This document shows, piece by piece, positions 16,974 to 24,268 of a DNA stretch of 64,000 nucleotides. Location of the stretch: NCBI GenBank assembly GCA_002418765.1, contig DIET01000005.1:1-64000 (forward strand). The letters are read 5' to 3'. The translations under genes and the position numbers were made by a program. Position 1 is the stretch's first letter. Each line of letters starts with the position of its first letter. Source of the stretch: Peptococcaceae bacterium UBA5767 (GTDB lineage Bacteria > Bacillota > TC1 > UBA5767). The notes under the pieces were generated by a model, which was not told where the DNA came from, ran no database searches, and saw nothing but the letters and a program-made list of their open reading frames with translations.

Positions 16974-18311
16974 ATGTCAAGCATTAAAGATTTGAGAACG
17001 TTCATGGAAATCATGGAAAAGAATAGCCAGATGGTTCATATCGAAAGAGAAGTTTCCATCAATCATGAGATAGGGAACGTCATTCGGGCATGCGAAAATG
17101 CAAATACCGGAGCGCCTTATTTTGAGCATGTTGCAGGTTCTTCATTCTCCTTGATTGGAGGCGTACTCTCCAGCATGGATCGCATAGCTCTTGCGATGGA
17201 ATGCACAAAGGAAGAAATCGTTGGGAAATTGATGGTAGCTTTGGAGAATCCTATTGCACCTGTGAAGGTGGAAACGGCACCTTGTCAGGAGAATATTATC
17301 TTGGGTGAAGATGTTGATTTGGGTATACTGCCTATTCCTATTCATGCTCCCAAGGATGGGGGAGCCTTCATTACAGGCGGAGTCATCGTTTCAAAGGAGA
17401 TTGGTGGAATCAAACAGAATCTTTCATTTCAAAGAATGCAAGTCAAAGGGAAAAACAAATTGGGTATTATGATCAATGAATGGCGGCATTTGAAAGAGTT
17501 CTACGATGAAGCGGAAAAAGAAGGGAAAGCATTGCCAATATCCATCGTCATTGGAGCTGATCCTATGGTTTATGTAGGTGCTGGACTTCGTTACAACGGC
17601 GATGAATTGGAAGTTGTGGGATCGATTCGCAAGGAAGCTGTTCAAGTGATCAAATCGATTACCAATGATATTTATGTTCCGGCAACCGCAGAAATCGTTG
17701 TGGAAGCGCAGATTGAACCTGGTATTCGGGAAAACGAAGGACCATTGGGTGAGTTTACGGGACATTATAGTGAACCTTGGCCATCACCGATTCTCACTGT
17801 CACAGCAATTACACATAGAAATGAAGCGATTTATCAGACGATTGCTGGAGCTTCTTTTGAACATATCAATTTAGGTGGTGTTGTTCCAAGAGAGCCATTG
17901 GTGATGAAACACTGTACTTATGTTTCTTCTGGTGTGAAAGATGTGCATCTGGCACCGTATGGAAGTGGCTTCTTGGCTCTGGTAAAAATGAAAAAATCAA
18001 ATCCTGGTGAACCCAAAAATGTTGCTATGGCAGCCATGATCAGTTATGTAAATATAAAAAATGTTATTGTGGTCGATGAGGATGTTGACATCTACAATCC
18101 GGCCGATATTCTTTGGGCAATGAGTAATCGGGTTGTTCCCGAAAAAGATATTTTTTACGTACCACATTCACAGGGGCATGAGTTGGATCCTACTTCAGAT
18201 AATCGGGGCGTTCAAACCAAAATGGGCATTGATGCAACGCTAAATGAAGATAGCAAGGGACTGGAAAGAGTTGTTTATGATCCTGTAGATTTGAATAAAT
18301 ATTTCTCATAA
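16974..18311 (+). CDS. UbiD-family decarboxylase
   Basis: UbiD enzymes use prenylated FMN to decarboxylate or carboxylate aromatic or alpha,beta-unsaturated acids. This one has 445 residues. Features are PAPYFEHV-like GAPYFEHVAG near residue 43, the central GGVIVSKEIGGIKQNLSFQRMQ, and NEGPLGEFTGHYSEP near residue 250, which holds part of the Glu-Arg-Glu catalytic set. It follows the dehydrogenase by 3 bp with GGAG upstream. No prFMN synthase (ubiX) is in the window. Pairing with an alcohol dehydrogenase suggests an aryl or enoic acid pathway (inference). Confidence 0.88.
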   Translation: MSSIKDLRTFMEIMEKNSQMVHIEREVSINHEIGNVIRACENANTGAPYFEHVAGSSFSLIGGVLSSMDRIALAMECTKEEIVGKLMVALENPIAPVKVETAPCQENIILGEDVDLGILPIPIHAPKDGGAFITGGVIVSKEIGGIKQNLSFQRMQVKGKNKLGIMINEWRHLKEFYDEAEKEGKALPISIVIGADPMVYVGAGLRYNGDELEVVGSIRKEAVQVIKSITNDIYVPATAEIVVEAQIEPGIRENEGPLGEFTGHYSEPWPSPILTVTAITHRNEAIYQTIAGASFEHINLGGVVPREPLVMKHCTYVSSGVKDVHLAPYGSGFLALVKMKKSNPGEPKNVAMAAMISYVNIKNVIVVDEDVDIYNPADILWAMSNRVVPEKDIFYVPHSQGHELDPTSDNRGVQTKMGIDATLNEDSKGLERVVYDPVDLNKYFS

Positions 18312-18350
18312 ATACAAAGAAAAGGACCCATGCGGTCCTTTTCTTTGTAT
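18312..18350 (+). terminator. Long hairpin after ubiD-like gene
   Basis: A perfect 17-bp stem (18312-18328 with 18334-18350) has a CATGC loop. Its right arm is T-rich (CCTTTTCTTTGT), but no T-run follows. It probably terminates the LacI-ADH-UbiD transcript. Confidence 0.75.
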
Positions 18351-18370
18351 AATGAAAAGGAGGAGTTCTT

Positions 18371-18940
18371 ATGTACTTTTTTTTAACTTTTGATGGAGCA
18401 CCGCATGCACCCTATACAAATAGAATCTTGGATGTCTTAAAAGAGCATCAGGTAAAAGCTACTTTTTTTGTTGAAGGACATCGAATTGCAGGGCAAGAGG
18501 GTTTATTACGTAGGATATTGGCAGAGGGACATACTATAGGGAATCACACTTTTTCCCATCGAATCCTAACAGAACTATCTATGGAAGAAGCGATAGAGGA
18601 TGTGGAGCGATGCTCTGAAGAAATTCAACGTGTGACTCATATGAAACCAAGAGCTTTTAGACCGCCATGGGGGAAAATTGATGTTTCTGTTGCCGAAGAG
18701 TTGATCAAGAAAGGTTATATTCCCATTTGTTGGAATGTTTCAGTTCGAGATTTTCTTCTGGATAATAACCAAGAAGGAGTTGAAGAATTGGTTTGCCGAT
18801 TGGTACAATGCAATAAGGATTTTGTCGTACCTGTGCTGCACGATCGTGTTGACATTGTTCCTAAAGCTTTACATGAGGCCATACCAAAACTCAAGGAAAA
18901 GAATTTTCAATTCGTAACGATTGAAGACTTTTTGCCCTGA
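18371..18940 (+). CDS. Polysaccharide deacetylase family protein (CE4, short)
   Basis: This compact NodB-fold protein has 189 residues with no signal peptide. Motif 1 reads LTFDGAPHAPYT rather than the usual TFDDGP, so the second Asp is Gly. Motif 2 NHTFSH gives the two metal His, and RPPWGK is motif 3. A late His lies in VPVLHDRV. AAGGAGGAG precedes the ATG. The missing Asp (metal ligand in CE4 enzymes) makes activity uncertain, though related clostridial proteins also vary here. It may act on peptidoglycan, yet lacks visible export signal. Confidence 0.8.
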   Translation: MYFFLTFDGAPHAPYTNRILDVLKEHQVKATFFVEGHRIAGQEGLLRRILAEGHTIGNHTFSHRILTELSMEEAIEDVERCSEEIQRVTHMKPRAFRPPWGKIDVSVAEELIKKGYIPICWNVSVRDFLLDNNQEGVEELVCRLVQCNKDFVVPVLHDRVDIVPKALHEAIPKLKEKNFQFVTIEDFLP

Positions 18941-18962
18941 TGGGCAGTGAATGGAGAAGAAT

Positions 18963-20048
18963 ATGTTCTATGAACGTAGAGATTTTATTCGTTTGAGTTT
19001 GCTGTACAATGAGTCTGATATAGAGGGAGATTTTGCGTCAAAATTATTGTTTAAGAACTTGTTCGCCAAAACAATTGATACTTCAGTTCAAATGAAAATT
19101 TCAATTTGGGATCACCCAGGAACGGTGATGGACTATTTTGATTCTTTAGAACAGAACTTTACAAAAAAACCAATTTATCATGATGTATTGGTACCATTCA
19201 AGGAAAAGATGATGAAAATGATTCATTTTGCTCAATTTGATTCTCATTTGGAAAGAAGAGTGGAAGAAGAAATCATTTTATGTGGTGAACATGATATTCA
19301 AATTGTATGTTTGGAGGATCTTTCCTATCCTGAAAAAGCCAAACAGATGGAGGCGCCTCCTCCGGTTCTTTATTGCAAGGGCACTATGCCTTCATTTCAG
19401 GATTTGGAACAGTCTGTTGCCGTTATTGGAATGCATCAGCCTGAAGAGGTTTATACTCCTATGATGGCAGAATTTGTAGCTAAGGAACTTCGAGATAAGG
19501 GTTGGTGGAATATTTCCGGATTATCCAGAGGGTGTGATACCTACGGCCACATTGCTTCTTTGGAGCTGGGGGGGAAGACAGCTGCTGTGGTTCCCTTTGG
19601 ACTGGCTTCAAGTGTCTATCCTCTAGAGAACACATTGTTGGCTGATGCAATTATAGAAAGAGGAGGGTTTTTACTTTCAGAGAATATTCCGTCACGATCG
19701 GCCAATGAAATGAGTATTGTTTTACGGGATCGGATACAAAGTGCTATTACCACAGCATTGTTTGTATTGGAAACAGACATCAATAGCAATACATTGATCA
19801 CAGTCGATTGTAGTCTGAAGAGTAAAAAAACCATATTTGTGTTTGATCCATCCGGTACTGTTTTAGAGAATGATCCTGTGGTATCTGGGAATGTGTTATT
19901 GTTGTCATTGAAAAATCAGAATCAAGAGCAAGGGGTTTTTTCCTATGATAACTATAAGGATTCACACATCATTGGTGTAACCCATGGAGAAGTATTCCAA
20001 AACTGGTTGGACTACATGAATGGAAATGAGGAAAATTTGCGATGTTGA
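18963..20048 (+). CDS. Divergent DprA/Smf-like protein
   Basis: This 361-residue protein carries a DprA-like Rossmann domain in its second half: VAVIGMHQPEE, the classic NISGLSRGCDTYGHIASLELGGKT, and ENIPSRSANE. DprA loads RecA on single-stranded DNA in transformation. In true DprA the first strand ends in VGSR; here that is replaced by GMHQ. The N-terminal 130 residues resemble no domain I recognise beyond a few DprA-like features (PEKAKQMEAPPPVLYCKG just before the fold is typical). I chose 18963, preceded by GGAGAAG, over 18951. It overlaps the next gene by 7 bp. Function as a genuine DprA is uncertain. Confidence 0.75.
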   Translation: MFYERRDFIRLSLLYNESDIEGDFASKLLFKNLFAKTIDTSVQMKISIWDHPGTVMDYFDSLEQNFTKKPIYHDVLVPFKEKMMKMIHFAQFDSHLERRVEEEIILCGEHDIQIVCLEDLSYPEKAKQMEAPPPVLYCKGTMPSFQDLEQSVAVIGMHQPEEVYTPMMAEFVAKELRDKGWWNISGLSRGCDTYGHIASLELGGKTAAVVPFGLASSVYPLENTLLADAIIERGGFLLSENIPSRSANEMSIVLRDRIQSAITTALFVLETDINSNTLITVDCSLKSKKTIFVFDPSGTVLENDPVVSGNVLLLSLKNQNQEQGVFSYDNYKDSHIIGVTHGEVFQNWLDYMNGNEENLRC

Positions 20049-20587
20049 TGTTTGAATCAATAAATATCAGGCAACAGTGGTGGTTTGATTTTGCCCTTGG
20101 ACTTGTTATTCTGGGTTTTGGGTTGTATTGTTTTAGCCGGCCAGATTTAGCCATTCTAACCTTGGGAAGAATATTTGGTATTTTTTTATTCATTTTCGGA
20201 GTGCTGTATGGCATTACTTCGATGAAGGGGAGATTCAATAATCAATACTGGTCTGCTTCTTTTTTTGAGGGTTTGCTCTATATTGTTTTTTCGATTATTT
20301 TACTGTTGAGTCCGGAATCTGTTTTGGTGCTAAACAGAATCATTGGATTATGGTTTTTGACAGTGGGCTTTTTTCGTTTTTTACTGTCTCGTTTGCATAG
20401 TATCTTATCCAGATATACACTGACAGGCGATGCTTTACTCATCCTATTTGGATTGTTTCTTTTGGTTTATCCAAAAATATTTGCTGGTTTGGTTGCTGCA
20501 ATTCTGGGTGTTCTATTCATCATGATTGGTTTACTTATGATCGGAAATGGTATTGCCGTATGGAAAGCGGGACGAAGATTATACTAA
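20042..20587 (+). CDS. DUF308 (HdeD-like) membrane protein
   Basis: This is a 181-residue protein made of about six hydrophobic helices, with repeats of the DUF308/HdeD pattern (FALGLVILGFGLYCFSRP and ALLILFGLFLLVYP). It is an integral membrane protein of unknown role. It overlaps the DprA-like gene by 7 bp and has GAGGAAAA upstream; a second ATG at 20048 is possible. Confidence 0.8.
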   Translation: MLMFESINIRQQWWFDFALGLVILGFGLYCFSRPDLAILTLGRIFGIFLFIFGVLYGITSMKGRFNNQYWSASFFEGLLYIVFSIILLLSPESVLVLNRIIGLWFLTVGFFRFLLSRLHSILSRYTLTGDALLILFGLFLLVYPKIFAGLVAAILGVLFIMIGLLMIGNGIAVWKAGRRLY

Positions 20588-20599
20588 TAAGGAGTGCTT

Positions 20600-21841
20600 A
20601 TGACAGAGAAAATTCTATTTCGCAATGTACATCTTTTTGAGAAAACCGGGACATTTGATGTTATGCTGGATAACGGTTTCATTGATTCAGTTAGACCGTA
20701 TTTGATGGATTTGGTATTGGCGCCAGATCCTGAAGTCAGGGTCATTGATGGAAAAGCTGGATTTTTATCTCCTGGCTTCATTGATTTGCATTTGCATCTG
20801 GAAAAGTCGCAAACCATTGGAGAACAGGAGTGCCCCGGGCTTATGGATGCCATTTTAAGCTTCAAGGACTATATCCGTAATCATCTTAGTCCAGAAGACA
20901 TAGAACGAAGAGTCGAAAAGACAATGCGAGATCTCATTTGCCATGGCACGACATCGATTCGGACGCATGTTTCGGTGGATGAGATAGTCGGAACCATGGC
21001 AGTTAAAACATTGCTTGGCATGAAAGAGAAGTATAAAGATAGGCTGGATATGCAAATTATTGCCATGGTGTCTTCTTTAACTTTGTCGGATGATACCTAT
21101 GCTCATCTTGATGCGCTTGGGGATACGGATATTCTTGGGTATGGAGCGGCGCCTGCACTTTGTGACGATCCCAAAATGATGATTGACAGATTGTTTGAAT
21201 TGGCCAAAAAGCATGGGAAAATCATGGATTTGCATATAGACGAGCATGATGATCCCAATGTTGATGTTATTGATTATTTTGCGGATTCAATTGTCCAAAA
21301 TGATATGATTGGTCAGTGTACAGGAGGTCATTTGTGTGCCTTATCTGCAGTAAATCAAGAAAAGGCCAATGAAACAATTTCAAAAATTCTGGTTTCCGGA
21401 ATGCATGTCGTAACCCTTCCATCATGCAATCTTTATTTGATGGGAAGGAAAGATAAAGGAATCGTGCGAAGAGGAACAACAAGAATTCGTGAATTGGTTG
21501 AGGCTGGTGTCAATATATCCTTGGCCTCTGATAATATCAGAGATCCTTTTAGACCTTTCGGGAATGGAGATATGCTTGAAGAAATGCTATTGACTGCACA
21601 AGTAGCGCAAATGGGCACTTATACAGATTTACGCCAGATTTTTCGGATGGGGACGTATAATCCTGCACGAGCTATGGGCTATGCTTCCTATGGCGTGGAA
21701 GTAGGTGCCCCAGCAGATTTGGTTTTGCTGGAAGCAGCCTCTGCTGAAGAAGCGATATTGAGCAGAGCAACAAGAAGATATGTTCTGAAACGCGGGAAAA
21801 TTGTATGTGAAAACACGACATCCACTCATTGGATGCTCTAA
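20600..21841 (+). CDS. Cytosine-deaminase-like amidohydrolase
   Basis: This is an amidohydrolase of the CodA/isocytosine deaminase group, 413 residues. Metal ligands are visible as FIDLHLHLEKS (two His near 60), LHIDEHDD (His near 213), GHLCAL (His near 245) and ASDNIRDPFRPFGNGDM (Asp near 310). The last stretch is diagnostic of cytosine-deaminase relatives. It would hydrolyse an amino or ring amide of a pyrimidine-like compound. AAGGAG precedes the ATG at 20600. With yedF behind it, it fits nucleobase catabolism. The true substrate is not determined by sequence. Confidence 0.87.
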   Translation: MTEKILFRNVHLFEKTGTFDVMLDNGFIDSVRPYLMDLVLAPDPEVRVIDGKAGFLSPGFIDLHLHLEKSQTIGEQECPGLMDAILSFKDYIRNHLSPEDIERRVEKTMRDLICHGTTSIRTHVSVDEIVGTMAVKTLLGMKEKYKDRLDMQIIAMVSSLTLSDDTYAHLDALGDTDILGYGAAPALCDDPKMMIDRLFELAKKHGKIMDLHIDEHDDPNVDVIDYFADSIVQNDMIGQCTGGHLCALSAVNQEKANETISKILVSGMHVVTLPSCNLYLMGRKDKGIVRRGTTRIRELVEAGVNISLASDNIRDPFRPFGNGDMLEEMLLTAQVAQMGTYTDLRQIFRMGTYNPARAMGYASYGVEVGAPADLVLLEAASAEEAILSRATRRYVLKRGKIVCENTTSTHWML

Positions 21842-21850
21842 GGAGGAGTC

Positions 21851-22453
21851 ATGCTCAAAACGATTGATGCTCGAGGTCTCGCCTGTCCAATGCCTGTTGT
21901 TGAAACCAAAAAGGCTTTGGCAGAGTTTGGAGAAGGGACACTGGAAGTCTTGGTAGATAATGAGGTATCCCGGGATAATGTGATTAAATTTGCCAGTTCT
22001 TCTGGATATTTGGTGGATAGTCAAAAAAAATTATCTGGGTACGCTGTTAACATCAATAAGCAGGTTGAAATGCCATTGAATGGTATGGACAGAATTTTTG
22101 CCCAGCAATCTGATACCCCATTGGCTTTTTTGATTAAGGATCAATACTTTGGAGTAGGAGATGAAGAATTGGGCAGAATTTTGATGAGGTCATTTTTATT
22201 TACTTTATTGGAAAGCGATGAACCCATTAAGACAATTATATTCATGAATGCGGGAGTATATTTAGCGCTAAATGATTCTGAGGTGTTGGATACGCTAAGA
22301 GGTATTGAGGAAAAAGGTACAGAAATACTGTCGTGTGGTACTTGTCTGGATTTCTATCAAGTGAAGGATCAACTTGCCGTTGGCATAATCACCAATATGT
22401 ATACAGCGGTAGAACAATTGATTCGTCAGGGGGTAAGAACCGTTACCATTTAA
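21851..22453 (+). CDS. yedF: YedF: sulfurtransferase-like selenium metabolism protein
   Basis: This 200-residue protein fuses two domains. Residues 1-70 are TusA/SirA-like, with the CPxP motif in DARGLACPMPVVETKKAL. The C-terminal part is DsrE-like and includes LSCGTCLDFYQVKDQL. In many anaerobes YedF proteins accompany selenium or molybdenum-hydroxylase genes, including xanthine dehydrogenases (family knowledge). GGAGGAG precedes the ATG, 10 bp after the amidohydrolase. No selenium gene is present in the window, so this link is inference. Confidence 0.88.
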   Translation: MLKTIDARGLACPMPVVETKKALAEFGEGTLEVLVDNEVSRDNVIKFASSSGYLVDSQKKLSGYAVNINKQVEMPLNGMDRIFAQQSDTPLAFLIKDQYFGVGDEELGRILMRSFLFTLLESDEPIKTIIFMNAGVYLALNDSEVLDTLRGIEEKGTEILSCGTCLDFYQVKDQLAVGIITNMYTAVEQLIRQGVRTVTI

Positions 22454-22525
22454 GCTGGAGAGAAATTTAGATAAAATAATGAGTAATTACGGGGAATCCA
22501 GGAGTTTTTTGTCTAAGAGAAGTGT

Positions 22526-22554
22526 TTGACAGAATGATTATTCTGCCGTACAAT
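22526..22554 (+). promoter_or_regulatory. recA promoter
   Basis: TTGACA and TACAAT are separated by 17 bp, just upstream of the SOS box. Confidence 0.85.
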
Positions 22555-22559
22555 TGAGA

Positions 22560-22573
22560 CGAACAAATGTTCT
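22560..22573 (+). promoter_or_regulatory. LexA/DinR SOS box
   Basis: CGAACAAATGTTCT matches the Gram-positive consensus CGAACNNNNGTTCG with one mismatch. It spans the predicted transcription start, and its end adjoins the AAGGAGG of recA, so LexA should repress recA until DNA damage. Confidence 0.88.
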
Positions 22574-22585
22574 AAGGAGGTTAGG

Positions 22586-23611
22586 ATGGCGGGAAAAGAT
22601 AAAGCACTTGATATTGCATTGGCGCAGATTAGAAAACAGTATGGAAATGGATCTATCATGAAACTCGGTGAGGGACCTTTGAACCGTGAGATCGATATTT
22701 TACCCACTGGAGCCCTATCCCTCGATATTGCTTTGGGCATAGGGGGGTTACCCAAAGGCCGAATCGTTGAAATATATGGGCCGGAATCGTCTGGAAAGAC
22801 TACGGTAGCCTTACACGTTGTGGCAGAAACCCAGAAACGTGGAGGCACGGCAGCTTTTATTGATGCAGAGCATGCTCTTGACCCAGGATATGCCGCACAT
22901 TTGGGTGTGGATATCGAGAATCTATTGATATCGCAACCGGATACTGGCGAGCAAGGATTGGAAATTGCTGAAGCGTTGATACGAAGCGGTGCCGTTGAGA
23001 TTATTGTTATTGATTCAGTAGCAGCTTTGGTACCTAGAGCTGAAATCGAAGGGGAAATGGGAGATTCTTTTATGGGTCTGCATGCCCGCTTGATGTCTCA
23101 GGCTATGAGAAAAATTGCTGGAGCAGTTAGCAAATCTAATTGTTTGATTATCTTTATTAATCAGCTGCGCGAGAAAATGGGTGTTATGTTTGGTAACCCA
23201 GAAACAACCACTGGAGGTAGAGCTCTCAAATTTTATTCATCAGTTCGGATTGACGTTAGAAGAATTGAGACATTAAAAAAAGGGCAGGATATGATTGGCT
23301 CAAGAACGCGCGCAAAGGTGGTGAAAAACAAAGTGGCTCCACCTTTTAAACAGGCTGAATTCGATATCATGTATGGTGAAGGGATTTCGCGAGAAGGATG
23401 CTTGGTGGATCTTGGTGCTGAGTATGGAATTCTTGATAAGAGTGGTGCCTGGTTTTCTTATGGGGATGAGCGATTAGGCCAGGGGAGAGAAAATGTGAAA
23501 ACCTATTTCATAGAAAACCCTGAAATTGCTTTGGAAATTGAGAATAAAATACGACAAGAAACGGGTATTTTCAAGACGCTGGTAAAATTAGAGGCTGTTG
23601 AAGAGGCGTAA
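22586..23611 (+). CDS. recA: Recombinase RecA
   Basis: RecA forms filaments on single-stranded DNA, drives strand exchange and stimulates LexA self-cleavage. It has 341 residues. Visible are the polymerisation N-terminus ALDIALAQIRKQYGNGSIM, Walker A GPESSGKTT, the stretch IDAEHALDP, Walker B EIIVIDSVAAL, loop L1/L2 regions (EGEMGDSF, GNPETTTGGRALKFY) and INQLREKMG. AAGGAGG precedes the ATG. It is SOS-controlled by the box above and followed directly by its modulator recX. Confidence 0.98.
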   Translation: MAGKDKALDIALAQIRKQYGNGSIMKLGEGPLNREIDILPTGALSLDIALGIGGLPKGRIVEIYGPESSGKTTVALHVVAETQKRGGTAAFIDAEHALDPGYAAHLGVDIENLLISQPDTGEQGLEIAEALIRSGAVEIIVIDSVAALVPRAEIEGEMGDSFMGLHARLMSQAMRKIAGAVSKSNCLIIFINQLREKMGVMFGNPETTTGGRALKFYSSVRIDVRRIETLKKGQDMIGSRTRAKVVKNKVAPPFKQAEFDIMYGEGISREGCLVDLGAEYGILDKSGAWFSYGDERLGQGRENVKTYFIENPEIALEIENKIRQETGIFKTLVKLEAVEEA

Positions 23612-23612
23612 T

Positions 23613-24053
23613 ATGAAATGTCTAGACAAAGCAGCGGTATTGTTGGGTCGAAGAATATATGGAGCCGAAGAGTTAAAAAAGAAATTAAAGACATACGGGT
23701 ATCACGATGAAGAAATTGGGATAACGATGGCTTTGTTGCTGGAAAAAGGATATATGGATGACTTGGAATTTGCCAAAGCCTATATTCGTGATCAGGCAAC
23801 GTTTCAACGCAAGGGACCTGAATTGATTACTCTGGAATTGAAGAGAAAAGAGGTGGAGTCCAGTTTGATTCAATCGGCACTTGAGACAGAATATACCGCT
23901 CTTATGCAAGAAGAAAATGCTCGCTATCTTTTGAAAAAATGGAAACAAAGCTCGAGGCAGTATGACATGGAGTCGTTGACACGTAAATTATTACGTAAAG
24001 GTTATTCCTATCAGATTGTTAAGACCTGTTTGGGCAACTTTTATGAGTCTTAA
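23613..24053 (+). CDS. recX: RecX regulatory protein
   Basis: RecX binds and limits RecA filaments. This 146-residue protein has the three-helix repeats of the family: ALLGRRIYGAEELKKKLKTYG-type start, LLEKGYMDDLEFAKAYIRDQ near residue 40, and a C-terminal LLRKGYSYQIVKTCL. The ATG at 23613 is one base after the recA stop, with GAGG upstream; an upstream in-frame TTG exists inside recA. It is co-transcribed with recA. Confidence 0.9.
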   Translation: MKCLDKAAVLLGRRIYGAEELKKKLKTYGYHDEEIGITMALLLEKGYMDDLEFAKAYIRDQATFQRKGPELITLELKRKEVESSLIQSALETEYTALMQEENARYLLKKWKQSSRQYDMESLTRKLLRKGYSYQIVKTCLGNFYES

Positions 24054-24060
24054 GGTTTTC

Positions 24061-24089
24061 TTGACACTCATCTCTGGATTCTCTATAAT
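24061..24089 (+). promoter_or_regulatory. Consensus promoter upstream of candidate small RNA
   Basis: TTGACA and TATAAT, both perfect, are separated by 17 bp. It is the strongest promoter seen in the window, starting 7 bp after recX. Confidence 0.9.
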
Positions 24090-24095
24090 GTAGAA

Positions 24096-24227
24096 AGGAC
24101 ATTTAGGTTGTTTCCAAGTGGGTTTGTCATATGAACACGTTTGAATTGACGGCGAATACATATAATAGGTAGAGTATGCCTCAAACCATTTGTAAATAAA
24201 CCGAGCCAGTGCTCGGTTTTTCTTTTT
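24096..24227 (+). ncRNA. Candidate small structured RNA or rny leader
   Basis: This is a promoter-to-terminator unit of about 130 nt. CAAGTGGGTTTG (near 24116-24127) can pair with CAAACCATTTG (near 24183-24193) in an 11-bp stem with one bulged G. The unit ends at the terminator of 24201-24227. It contains a 13-codon ORF from ATG 24131 (MNTFELTANTYNR) with only a weak ribosome site. It matches no RNA family I recognise. It could be a free small RNA, or an attenuating leader for the RNase Y gene that follows. Confidence 0.5.
24201..24227 (+). terminator. Terminator between candidate sRNA and rny
   Basis: CCGAGC/GCTCGG with a CAGT loop is followed by TTTTTCTTTTT. Confidence 0.88.
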
Positions 24228-24268
24228 AGGAATCTGTTCTTTAAAAAAATTATATTGGAGGGATGGAT

